21,244 bases of DNA, from assembly GCA_034933245.1 (NCBI GenBank), contig JAYFNX010000010.1, positions 1 to 21,244 on the forward strand. The letters are read 5' to 3'. This DNA comes from Pelethousia sp034933245 (lineage in GTDB: Bacteria; Bacillota; Clostridia; Christensenellales; CAG-138). Under the pieces are notes generated by a model. It made no database searches. It had not been told where the DNA came from and saw only the letters and a list, made by a program, of their open reading frames with translations. How positions within the stretch are numbered: the first letter of the stretch is position 1; the number at the start of each line of letters is the position of its first letter. This document shows, piece by piece, positions 13,905-21,099 of the stretch. The position numbers and the translations under genes are program-made.

Positions 13905-15046
13905 GCAGGGATACCTTCGGCACAGCTATCACGCTCAGTCTCTTCGGGGAAAGCCACGGCCCGGCCATCGGTTGCACCATCGAAGGGATCCGGCCGGGCA
14001 TGGAGATCGATTCGGATTTCATGGCCGCCCAGTTGTTTCGGCGGCAGGGTGCGGCATCCCTTTCCACCGCCCGGCGGGAACCGGATGCGGTGCGTTTCCT
14101 TTCCGGCGTTTACCAAGGCCGGGCCACGGGCACGGCTCTGTGCCTTTCCATAGAAAATACGGACGTGCAAAGCGGGGCTTATCAAAGCACGGCCAATCTC
14201 TTGCGTCCGAGCCATGCGGATTATACGGCCCGGCGCAAGTATGGGGGCTTTAGCGACCCCCGGGGCGGCGGCCATTTCAGCGGAAGGCTTACGGCTCCCC
14301 TGGTAGCCGCGGGCAGCATCTTCCTATCCCTCTTGCGGGAAAAGGGGGTGCGCGTGGCCACGCGTTTGCAGGCTTGCGGGGGCGTGGAGGATGCCGTCTC
14401 CTTCGGTCTTAAACCGGAAGAACTTTCCGCGCAGATGGGTGCGCTCTGCGCCGCCTCCTTCCCCACCCTCTCCCCGGATGCGGGCGTTGCCATGGGGGAA
14501 GCTATCCGCGCCGCCGCCCGAGAGGGAGACAGCGTGGGCGGTGTTCTGGAGACGGCGGTTCTAGGCCTGCCCCCCGGCCTGGGCGAACCTTTTTTCGGCA
14601 GTGTGGAAAGCCAGCTTTCTGCCTTACTTTTCAGCATGCCGGCTGTGAAGGGCGTGGAATTCGGGTTGGGCTTTGGCTTTGCGGCCCTTCGGGGCAGCAT
14701 GGCCAACGATTCCTTCCGCATGGATGGGAACGCCATCGTCACCGCCACCAACCACAACGGCGGCATTAACGGCGGCATCACCAACGGCATGCCCCTTTTG
14801 CTTCGCACCGCCATAAAGCCCACACCCAGTATTTTCTTAGAGCAGGATACCGTGGATTTCATCGCCCGGCAAAATGCCAAGCTATCCATGCAGGGCAGGC
14901 ATGATCCGTGCATCGCCCACCGGGCGGCTGTGGTACAGGATAGCCTGGTGGCCTTCGGCTTATGTGACTTGTTTAATGCAGCCCTGGGCCTTACCTGGCA
15001 GGGCGGGCCCCACTGGCCCAAGGAGGCTCCATGGAATATGGCTTGA
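13901..15046 (+). CDS. aroC: Chorismate synthase
   Basis: This encodes 381 residues, within the family range. Signature segments are FGESHGPAIGCTIEGIRPG near the N-terminus, PSHADYTARRKYGGFSDPRG and GGGHFSGRLTAPLVAAG (FMN and EPSP-binding region), and NGGINGGITNGMP in the C-terminal part. It performs the last step to chorismate, the 1,4-elimination of phosphate from EPSP with reduced FMN. No flavin reductase domain is fused, so reduced flavin must come from elsewhere. The start overlaps aroB by 4 nt and the end overlaps the next gene by 16 nt. Confidence 0.96.
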   Translation: MSRDTFGTAITLSLFGESHGPAIGCTIEGIRPGMEIDSDFMAAQLFRRQGAASLSTARREPDAVRFLSGVYQGRATGTALCLSIENTDVQSGAYQSTANLLRPSHADYTARRKYGGFSDPRGGGHFSGRLTAPLVAAGSIFLSLLREKGVRVATRLQACGGVEDAVSFGLKPEELSAQMGALCAASFPTLSPDAGVAMGEAIRAAAREGDSVGGVLETAVLGLPPGLGEPFFGSVESQLSALLFSMPAVKGVEFGLGFGFAALRGSMANDSFRMDGNAIVTATNHNGGINGGITNGMPLLLRTAIKPTPSIFLEQDTVDFIARQNAKLSMQGRHDPCIAHRAAVVQDSLVAFGLCDLFNAALGLTWQGGPHWPKEAPWNMA

Positions 15047-16314
15047 TCGGCATGCCCCTGGGCCATAGCTTCTCCAAGCCCATCCATGAGAAACTGGGTG
15101 GCTACTCCTATGAGATTTGCCCGGTAACGGAGGAGCAGGCGGCCGGCCTTTTGCGGGCGCGCACCTTTCGCGGGCTTAACGTAACCATCCCCTACAAGCA
15201 GTTTGTCATCCCCTTTTGCGATGCTTTGGACCCGGCGGCCCGCTCCATCGGCGCGGTGAACACCCTGGTGAACGAAGGCGGGCGGCTGGTGGGGTATAAT
15301 ACGGATTTTCTAGGATTTCTTTATTTAGCCCAAAGCATGGGCATTTCCTTTGCGGATAAAACCGTGCTCATTCTGGGGGGCGGCGGAACCAGCCGAACCG
15401 TAACGGCTGCGGCCCGGCAGAAGGGAGCGGCCCGGATTTTAACCATCAGCCGCCGCCCCGGGCCGGATTCCCTAAGCTACGAGGCCGCCTTGCGGGAAAA
15501 GGGGGTGCAGATTCTGGTGAACACCACCCCTGTGGGCATGTATCCCCAATGCGATGCGTGCCCCATGGACCCAGGCGCTTTCCCCCATTTACAGGGAGTG
15601 CTGGATGTTGTTTACAACCCGTTGCAATCCCGCTTGGTCCAACAGGCCGAAGCCCTTGGTATCCTTGCGGCGGGGGGGCTCCCCATGCTGGTAGCCCAGG
15701 CCAAATATGCAGCCGAACGCTTCCTGGGAACGTCCCTGGCCGAAAGCGCCATCCCCGACCTCGTGCGGGAGATCTGGGCGGAACGGGCCAATCTGGTCCT
15801 CATCGGCATGCCGGGCAGCGGCAAGACCCGCATCGGCAAAGCGCTTGCCCAGCGTATGGGCAGACCCTTTGTGGATATGGACCAGCGCATCGTGCAAGAG
15901 GCGGGAAAACCCATTGGGGCCATCTTTGCCGAAGCGGGCGAAGAGGCCTTTCGAGAGCTGGAGGAAGCGGCCATCGCCCGGCTGGCCCGGGAAACCGGAC
16001 AGGTCATTGCCACGGGCGGCGGCTGCATTTTGCGGCGGGCCAATACGGACCGTTTGCGGCAAAACGGCGTGCTGATTCACGTCCGCCGTCCGCTTCCCCT
16101 GCTGGAGGTAGGGAAAGGCCGGCCCCTCTCCCCCAACCGCGCCGCCATTGCGGCGCTTTGGCAGGACCGCGCGCCGCTATACGCCGCCGCGGCCCATTCT
16201 CAAATCGATAACAACGGCGCCTTGGAGCAAGCCATCCAAAAGGTATACGACGCCTTTTTGGCCGCCGCCCGGCCGCCGCAATACAGCATGCATGAAAGGA
16301 ACTCCCAACCATGA
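15031..16314 (+). CDS. aroE-aroK: Fused shikimate dehydrogenase - shikimate kinase
   Basis: This encodes 427 residues. The ATG at 15031 has GGAGG 5 nt upstream, inside aroC. Residues 1-250 are shikimate dehydrogenase: GMPLGHSFSKPIH substrate site, catalytic Lys56 in NVTIPYKQ, Asp92 in GYNTDF, NADP-binding GGGGTSRT and NTTPVGMYP. Residues about 254-427 are shikimate kinase: P-loop GMPGSGKT (259-266, Lys265), DMDQRI, EEAFRELEEAAI and the TGGGCILR motif. Both halves keep their key residues and the linker is only a few residues. The protein should catalyse two consecutive steps, 3-dehydroshikimate to shikimate to shikimate 3-phosphate. I recall similar fusions in some Clostridia. It ends in an ATGA overlap with aroF. 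Confidence 0.95.
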   Translation: MEYGLIGMPLGHSFSKPIHEKLGGYSYEICPVTEEQAAGLLRARTFRGLNVTIPYKQFVIPFCDALDPAARSIGAVNTLVNEGGRLVGYNTDFLGFLYLAQSMGISFADKTVLILGGGGTSRTVTAAARQKGAARILTISRRPGPDSLSYEAALREKGVQILVNTTPVGMYPQCDACPMDPGAFPHLQGVLDVVYNPLQSRLVQQAEALGILAAGGLPMLVAQAKYAAERFLGTSLAESAIPDLVREIWAERANLVLIGMPGSGKTRIGKALAQRMGRPFVDMDQRIVQEAGKPIGAIFAEAGEEAFRELEEAAIARLARETGQVIATGGGCILRRANTDRLRQNGVLIHVRRPLPLLEVGKGRPLSPNRAAIAALWQDRAPLYAAAAHSQIDNNGALEQAIQKVYDAFLAAARPPQYSMHERNSQP

Positions 16315-17327
16315 TCATCAGCACCAAACGCGGTACGCCCCAGGTGGAACTCGACAGACTCGTCGGCTCTTTTGAAGACCAAGGCCTCCGGGTCAGCATT
16401 ATAACCGGCACGGACTATACCGTCATCGGCCTTGTGGGCGACACCACCCGTCTGGATGAAAAGCGCATCCGCGCCAATCCCTTTGTGGACAATGTGCAGC
16501 GGGTTTCCGAACCATATAAGCTGGCAAACCGCCTTTTTCACCAGGAGGACAGCATCATCCGCGTGGCCGGCATACCCGTGGGCGGGCAGGAAAAGTTGGT
16601 TGCCATCGGGGGGCCTTGCTCCGTGGAGGGGGAGGTTCAGATCATCGAGGCCGCCCGGGCTGTGAAGGAAGCCGGCGGCCATATGCTCCGGGGAGGCGCT
16701 TACAAGCCCCGCACATCCCCCTATGCTTTCCAGGGCCTGGGAACCGAGGGCATTCTGGATTTGGTTAAGGCCCGGGAGGCCACGGGGCTTCCCATCGTCA
16801 GCGAGCTTATGAGCGAGGATCGCATCGACGAATTCGAGGCGTATGTGGACCTGGTGCAGATCGGCGCACGCAATATGCAGAACTTCCAACTCCTCAAGGC
16901 CGTGGGCCGCATGACCAAACCCATTCTTCTTAAACGCGGCCTTGCCAACACCATTGAGGAATGGATTATGAGCGCGGAATACATCATGGCCAGCGGCAAC
17001 CCCAATGTTATTTTCTGCGAACGGGGTATCCGCACCTTTGAAAAGTATACCCGTAATACGCTGGATCTTTCGGTGATCCCCATCATCAAACGCAAATCCC
17101 ACCTGCCCATCATCATAGACCCCAGCCATGCCGCCGGGGACTGGCGCTATGTGGAAAGCCTGAGCCTGGCGGCCATTGCCGCCGGCGCGGACGGTTTGAT
17201 TATCGAGGTGCATCAGCATCCGGAAGCCGCCTGGAGCGACGGCTCCCAGAGCATGCGGCCCGAGCGGTTCAAGGCCGTCATTGAAAAGGGCCGGGCCATC
17301 GCCCAGGTTGTGGGCCGGGATTTTTGA
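16311..17327 (+). CDS. aroF: DAHP synthase, type I-beta with N-terminal regulatory domain
   Basis: This encodes 338 residues. An N-terminal ferredoxin-like domain (about 1-70, MIISTKRGTPQVELDRLV) precedes the TIM barrel, as in the Thermotoga-type enzyme, where it mediates feedback inhibition by aromatic amino acids. Barrel motifs: AIGGPCSVEG (metal-ligand Cys), MLRGGAYKPRTSPYAFQG, ILLKRGL, FCERGIRTFE, IDPSHAAGDW (His ligand) and IEVHQHPEAAWSDGSQSM with Glu and Asp ligands. It condenses PEP and erythrose 4-phosphate, the committed step. The gene sits sixth in the operon although the enzyme is first in the pathway. Its start overlaps the previous stop (ATGA). Confidence 0.96.
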   Translation: MIISTKRGTPQVELDRLVGSFEDQGLRVSIITGTDYTVIGLVGDTTRLDEKRIRANPFVDNVQRVSEPYKLANRLFHQEDSIIRVAGIPVGGQEKLVAIGGPCSVEGEVQIIEAARAVKEAGGHMLRGGAYKPRTSPYAFQGLGTEGILDLVKAREATGLPIVSELMSEDRIDEFEAYVDLVQIGARNMQNFQLLKAVGRMTKPILLKRGLANTIEEWIMSAEYIMASGNPNVIFCERGIRTFEKYTRNTLDLSVIPIIKRKSHLPIIIDPSHAAGDWRYVESLSLAAIAAGADGLIIEVHQHPEAAWSDGSQSMRPERFKAVIEKGRAIAQVVGRDF

Positions 17328-17328
17328 T

Positions 17329-18597
17329 ATGCGCGCTTGCCTATACCCCTCAAAATTAGCCGGGCAGGTACAAGCCCCACCCTCCAAGAGCATGGCCCAC
17401 CGCGCCCTCATTTGCGCGGGATTGGCCCATGGAGAAAGCCGCATAGAGGGCATTCTCCCCTCGGAGGACATGGAAGCCACCATCCGTGGCCTGGAAGCCC
17501 TGGGGGCAAGGGCCCATCTTGCGGATACCACAGCCTGCATTGTTGGGTGCGGTGGCCGGATTTTGCCGGGTGGCGGGCCGGTAGATTGCGGGGAGAGCGG
17601 AAGCACCCTTCGCTTTTTGCTGCCCCTTTTCGGGCTTTCGAGCCGTTCTTCCCGGCTCTTTGGCAGGGGACGGCTCCCCCGGCGGCCCCTCGGCCCTTAT
17701 CAAGCGGTCTTTTCGGCGCAGGGCCTTTCCTTCTCCCAGGATGAAACCGGCGTATCCTTTGGCGGCCCTCTGCGCCCTGGGATTTTCCATGTGCCCGGGG
17801 ATGTGAGCAGCCAGTTCCTTTCTGGCCTGCTTTTCGCCCTGCCCCTGCTTTCCGGGGATAGTGAAATTCGCATTTCCCCGCCTTTTGAAAGCCGCTCCTA
17901 TGTGGCCCTCACCCTGGATGTTCTGCACGCCTTTGGGATTTCCGTTTCCTTTTTGGATGCGCTTACCCTAACCGTGCCCGGCGGGCAGCGCTATGCGCCC
18001 TGTTCCAGTTACCGGGTGGAGGGGGATGATTCCCAAGCCGCTTTTTTCATGCTGCCAGGGGCTGTATTGGGCGGCGTGTCCGTGGGGGGGTTGCGCCAGG
18101 ATTCCAAGCAGGGGGATCGGGCGATGCAGCATATCCTTGCCCGCTGTGGCGTGGCCACGGCCCGGATTTCCGGGGTTTATATGCCCGTCCAGGGCGCTTT
18201 GCATGCAACGCAGATAGACCTGGCGGATTGCCCGGATCTGGGCCCCGTCCTGATGGCTTTGGGCCTTTTTTGCGAAGGGGAAACCGTGATACGCCATGCG
18301 GGCCGCCTCCGTCTGAAGGAAAGCGACCGTATCGCCGCCATGGAGACCGAGCTTTCCAAGCTGGGCGGCCGTATTCGTAGCGAAGCGGATACGGTGTACG
18401 TGCGGGGAAGCGCCTTGCACGAGGGGCCCCCTCTTTGCACCCATGGGGACCACCGCATTGCCATGGCCTTGGCCATGACGGTTTTATGCGCCGGCCTGCA
18501 TGGGGAAATTGAAGGCGCGGAAGCCGTGAACAAAAGCTATCCCGGTTTCTGGCAAGACCTTGCCGGGTTGGGCGCGCAGCTCTCTTTCCTCGCATAA
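17329..18597 (+). CDS. aroA: EPSP synthase (3-phosphoshikimate 1-carboxyvinyltransferase)
   Basis: This encodes 422 residues. ATG 17329 is chosen because it begins 1 nt after the aroF stop and gives the usual N-terminus before PPSKSMAHRAL. The longer frame back to 17281 overlaps aroF. Signature segments: APPSKSMAHRALICAGLAHG, the GESGSTLRFLLPLF PEP-site motif, VEGDDSQAAFFMLPG, and LRLKESDRIAAMETELSKLG, which is the C-terminal hallmark, followed by DHRIAMALA. It makes EPSP from shikimate 3-phosphate and PEP. It is the last gene of the operon. The SD is weak (GGGA), consistent with reinitiation after aroF. Confidence 0.96.
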   Translation: MRACLYPSKLAGQVQAPPSKSMAHRALICAGLAHGESRIEGILPSEDMEATIRGLEALGARAHLADTTACIVGCGGRILPGGGPVDCGESGSTLRFLLPLFGLSSRSSRLFGRGRLPRRPLGPYQAVFSAQGLSFSQDETGVSFGGPLRPGIFHVPGDVSSQFLSGLLFALPLLSGDSEIRISPPFESRSYVALTLDVLHAFGISVSFLDALTLTVPGGQRYAPCSSYRVEGDDSQAAFFMLPGAVLGGVSVGGLRQDSKQGDRAMQHILARCGVATARISGVYMPVQGALHATQIDLADCPDLGPVLMALGLFCEGETVIRHAGRLRLKESDRIAAMETELSKLGGRIRSEADTVYVRGSALHEGPPLCTHGDHRIAMALAMTVLCAGLHGEIEGAEAVNKSYPGFWQDLAGLGAQLSFLA

Positions 18598-18769
18598 CCC
18601 GGCCTTTCTTCTTATGGGGCAATTCGGGCCTTTTGCCCGCTTGGATTCCCCGCCTTTATGCGGCAGCGAAATGCGCGCGGCTTTTTGCGGCGCACCCGCG
18701 GCCCCTAGCGCTGTTTGTTTTCGTGTATTCATTAATTACCGTTTTTTGGAAAATATCTGTCTCTATCTC
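18598..18769. other. Spacer after the aro operon, no clear terminator
   Basis: The first half is GC-rich with short possible hairpins (for example GGGCAA 18617-18622 with TTGCCC 18633-18638), none followed by a U-tract. The second half turns abruptly AT-rich ahead of the TetR promoter. I see no credible gene. A hydrophobic open frame across 18560-18895 overlaps both aroA and the promoter. Confidence 0.5.
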
Positions 18770-18798
18770 TTGACGCAATTTTCTTATTTGTGTATTAT
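18770..18798 (+). promoter_or_regulatory. Sigma-A promoter for the TetR-family gene
   Basis: TTGACG (18770-18775), 17-nt spacer, TATTAT (18793-18798). Start near 18805 gives a leader of about 70 nt. Confidence 0.7.
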
Positions 18799-18875
18799 AC
18801 TGGTAGTGTTTGTGTTTTGCTTTTCAGTTTCTTATTTTTATGTTGATATGAGATTAATAATGGAAGGGAACTTAT

Positions 18876-19496
18876 ATGCCTACCAAGAGCCCTGAATTTA
18901 GTATGCTCCCCAACCCGGAGGATCTGGAGTTGGATCGTCTTTGTCCGTCCTCGGACATGGAGCACATGGATCGCCGCATCCGAAAAACCCGCCAGCGGTT
19001 GCAAGCGGGACTGCTTTTGCTGATGAAAGAAAAGCCCCTTTCACAGATTACCATGCGGGAAATCTGCCGCCGGGTGGATGTGGGCCGTTCCACACCCTAT
19101 ACCCATTACCGGGACGTGCAGGATATTCTGGAGCAGATGGAGTCCGTCCTTTATGAGGAGCTTTCTACCCTGCTCGCCACCTATCCGGCCGGCGGCTCCG
19201 TGCCTGAAAAAACGGCGTGGTTCACTCGGCTTTATACCCTGGCCCAAGGCAACGGCCTGCTCCTGCATGTGCTTCTTTCCTTCAAGGGGGATCCGGACTT
19301 CCTGCAAAAGCTGCTTACCCTTTGCGAAGAGCGGATTTGCGGCATACTTTCCCCGGGCGCGCAGGATGCCGCCTGGCGATCCACCTTCCTCACCGGCGCA
19401 CTGGTCTCTATGGTTCGCCAATGGGTGAGCGGCGCCTCCCCAGAATCCCCCGAAGACATGGCGAGACTAACCGTCCGCTTTCTGCATATGGCATAA
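18876..19496 (+). CDS. TetR/AcrR-family transcriptional regulator
   Basis: This encodes 206 residues, normal for the family. ATG 18876 is preceded by GGAAGGGA. An acidic, Pro-containing N-terminal extension (about 1-30) comes before the DNA-binding domain MDRRIRKTRQRLQAGLLLLM, then SQITMREICRRVDVGRSTPY and THYRDVQDILEQM, which is the TetR helix-turn-helix with a tyrosine-rich recognition helix. The C-terminal ligand/dimer domain is divergent and names no ligand. A start at the internal MDRRIRK is possible. It precedes a surface-protein gene on the same strand after 296 nt of AT-rich DNA containing palindromes, so that gene is a plausible target, but this is inference from position. Confidence 0.9.
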   Translation: MPTKSPEFSMLPNPEDLELDRLCPSSDMEHMDRRIRKTRQRLQAGLLLLMKEKPLSQITMREICRRVDVGRSTPYTHYRDVQDILEQMESVLYEELSTLLATYPAGGSVPEKTAWFTRLYTLAQGNGLLLHVLLSFKGDPDFLQKLLTLCEERICGILSPGAQDAAWRSTFLTGALVSMVRQWVSGASPESPEDMARLTVRFLHMA

Positions 19497-19616
19497 TCCT
19501 CCGGGATCTATGTGATCGTTCCGCCCCTATGCCATTCTTATTTGTGGCCGCGGGCGGTTTATTATATTCTTATTGTTAATTTCTGAACTTTTTTACATTA
19601 TTGTTTTTTAAAGAGC

Positions 19617-19630
19617 GATTTTGCAAAATC
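19617..19630. promoter_or_regulatory. Perfect 14-bp palindrome, candidate operator
   Basis: GATTTTGCAAAATC is self-complementary and follows the conserved AGAGCG. At the same place in copy B there is ATTTTAAAAT (21115-21124) inside the inverted repeat CGTATTT/AAATACG. A dimeric repressor, such as the TetR-family protein encoded upstream, could bind here. Confidence 0.45.
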
Positions 19631-19680
19631 TGTATATAAACAGGCTTTGTTTGTTTTTTGTTTCATTATCTTGCAAATAT

Positions 19681-19710
19681 ATTACATTTAATCCGTATAT
19701 TTCGTAACAT
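19681..19710 (+). promoter_or_regulatory. Candidate promoter of the sortase-anchored protein gene
   Basis: ATTACA (19681-19686), 18-nt spacer, TAACAT (19705-19710). Both elements and their spacing recur in copy B (GTTACA 21177-21182, TAACAT 21201-21206). Matches to consensus are modest (4 of 6 each); conservation is the main support. Confidence 0.45.
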
Positions 19711-19735
19711 TCCGTAACAAAATATTTTTGTGTTA

Positions 19736-19754
19736 AAGCTGGTGCGCCAAGCTT
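19736..19754 (+). other. 5' leader hairpin of the surface-protein mRNA
   Basis: AAGCTGG (19736-19742) pairs with CC-AGCTT (19747-19754, one bulged A) around TGCG. It lies 38 nt before the ATG. Its GGTGCGCC part is complementary to GGCGCACC in the 3' region (20860-20867). Confidence 0.4.
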
Positions 19755-19792
19755 GCAAAACACACAATTATTTTGAAAGGGAATCCTTACTT

Positions 19793-20794
19793 ATGAAGAA
19801 ACTGTTTTCTATCGTTCTCGCGGTCGTCATGGTTCTGGGCATTGCTTCCAGCGCCATGGCTTTCTCTTGGGGGCCCGGCACGGGCACTACAGCCGAGAGT
19901 TTCTCCAGCCGTTATAAAATTGAGGTTGTTAAGCTGGCCAATGAGACCGGCATCATCGGCACCAACAAGCTGGTACAGGCTCCCGGCGCCACCGCCGTGA
20001 ACAATGCGCCCGTGTATTTCTACATCCGCCTCACCATTTCCGGCGCGGATATGAATGATCCGGATGCCGTGCAGCAATGCGCCATGGCGGATGTGTCTTT
20101 TACCGCGTTGGCAAATGTGGCCGGTGCCGGCCTGCAAGGGAATACCAACATTCCGTTGGGCGGCCTTGCAAACGGCGTATATTATTACGATATCAATGGC
20201 CTGAACTTCAAGCTGATTACCGATGGTTTTCAGAATACCCCTTATGCCGTTGCCGCCATTGAGGCCCGCTGCCTGGATACCGCCACCGCTAAGGTCTATG
20301 CCAAGGTTTATTCGGAGCGACCCTTCGGCGCGGGCAATGAGTTCCAGAGCAACGGCTATTTTGTAACCGTCGATACGGCGAACAACAGGGTCATCTTTGC
20401 GGATGCCTCCATGGCCGGTACGCCCGAAACGTTTGTTACCTTCTCCCGCCGGTCCGACGGCCAGGTGTTCCAGGTGGACGTAAACGGTTCTGCGCCCAGC
20501 GCGAACTGGGTAAACAGCCTCTATAATTTCCTGGGCATTTCCGCCAGCGGCATTTCCGCGGGTGCGATCTATATGACCAACGCAAATCTGCGGGCCGCCT
20601 TGGGCTTTACCTACAAGGGCGAGGCTTCCATTACTTGGGCTGCCAACAGCACCCCCATCATCTTGGATCCTCTAACCTCCGCCACGGTTGTTACCATCCC
20701 CAAGACCGGTGACAACGCCAGCGTAATCGGCTTCGCTATGATCATGGCCGCCGTCGTCGCCGCCGCCGTAGCCGTCAAAAAGGTTAAGGCGTAA
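19793..20794 (+). CDS. Secreted, sortase-anchored surface protein of unknown function
   Basis: This encodes 333 residues. ATG 19793 begins a typical signal peptide (MKKLFSIVLAVVMVLG, cleavage likely after AMA near residue 23) with AAAGGGA upstream; the longer frame from 19730 adds a non-signal prefix. The mature part is rich in Ala, Asn, Thr and Gly, suggests beta structure and has two cysteines. I recognise no domain. The C-terminus has a complete cell-wall sorting signal: IPKTGD (302-307), a hydrophobic segment of about 18 residues and the basic end KKVKA. No sortase gene is in the window. The upstream region is duplicated beyond the gene, so a second gene of the same kind probably follows. 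An adhesin or coat component is possible but not shown. Confidence 0.85.
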   Translation: MKKLFSIVLAVVMVLGIASSAMAFSWGPGTGTTAESFSSRYKIEVVKLANETGIIGTNKLVQAPGATAVNNAPVYFYIRLTISGADMNDPDAVQQCAMADVSFTALANVAGAGLQGNTNIPLGGLANGVYYYDINGLNFKLITDGFQNTPYAVAAIEARCLDTATAKVYAKVYSERPFGAGNEFQSNGYFVTVDTANNRVIFADASMAGTPETFVTFSRRSDGQVFQVDVNGSAPSANWVNSLYNFLGISASGISAGAIYMTNANLRAALGFTYKGEASITWAANSTPIILDPLTSATVVTIPKTGDNASVIGFAMIMAAVVAAAVAVKKVKA

Positions 20795-20915
20795 GCGTAA
20801 CCACACCTCGCGGGGCGGTACGAGCCGCTTGGCACCTGCTGGGTGGATAAGCCATATCCGGCGCACCTTTTGGCACACTTTCAGAAAGACTGTTGCAAGT
20901 GCAGTTTTTCTACCC
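20795..20915 (+). other. Structured-looking 3' region between the surface-protein gene and its terminator
   Basis: About 120 nt without a gene, more GC-rich than the flanking gaps. Local pairings include GCGG/CCGC near 20815-20830, GGATA/TATCC near 20843-20858 and CTTTC/GAAAG near 20878-20888. It also holds GGCGCACC (20860-20867), complementary to the 5' leader. It matches no riboswitch consensus that I know. It could be a structured 3' UTR or a processed small RNA. Confidence 0.35.
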
Positions 20916-20945
20916 GAAGAAGGCGGAAACGCCTTCTTTTTTTTA
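20916..20945 (+). terminator. Intrinsic terminator after the surface-protein gene
   Basis: GAAGGCG (20919-20925), GAAA tetraloop, CGCCTTC (20930-20936) and eight or more T. Two further A-U pairs can extend the stem. This is the clearest terminator in the right part of the window. Confidence 0.93.
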
Positions 20946-21099
20946 TTATCCTGGCGCCATTCGCTCCGTTTGGATTAGCCGCCGCCTATGCCGTAACAGG
21001 AGGCGGCAACACCTTTTAATCGCGCATATGCTCCTATTGGTATGACAACATGCTAAATTGCCTAATAATGTATGTTATCATATAATTTATTCTCCATAC
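20946..21099. other. Spacer with a GC stem-loop and a possible promoter
   Basis: No gene is visible. GCCGCCT (20981-20987) pairs with AGGCGGC (21001-21007) around a 13-nt loop. Further on, TTGCCT (21058-21063) and a perfect TATAAT (21081-21086) are 17 nt apart, a good sigma-A candidate reading rightward out of the window. This second promoter has no counterpart at the equivalent place in copy A. Confidence 0.5.

Larger units (their letters stand above)
19604..19748 (+). repeat. Upstream control region, copy A (matches copy B at 21100-21244)
   Basis: This segment aligns without gaps, at a constant offset of 1496 bp, with the last 145 bases of the window. By hand count 80 of 137 positions from 19612 match. 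The last 87 positions match at 58, and the leading TTTTTTA-AGAGCG block is nearly identical, while 40 positions in between are unrelated. Shared words include GTAACAT, GTAA-AAAATA, TAAAGC and GTGCGCC. It looks like a duplicated promoter and leader. Confidence 0.75.

Noticed and set aside
12951..17606. Long minus-strand open frames of 277 to 468 codons opposite the aro genes
   Set aside because: They are mirror frames of GC-rich, clearly identified aro genes and show no family motif or SD of their own.
18560..18895. 111-codon plus-strand frame with a hydrophobic C-terminal stretch
   Set aside because: It overlaps the end of aroA and contains the TetR promoter. The hydrophobic residues come from T-rich spacer DNA.
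20795..20945. Known riboswitch class downstream of the surface-protein gene
   Set aside because: I compared it by eye with the c-di-GMP, THF, fluoride and SRP RNA consensus patterns that I remember and found no match. It is kept only as a structured 3' region.
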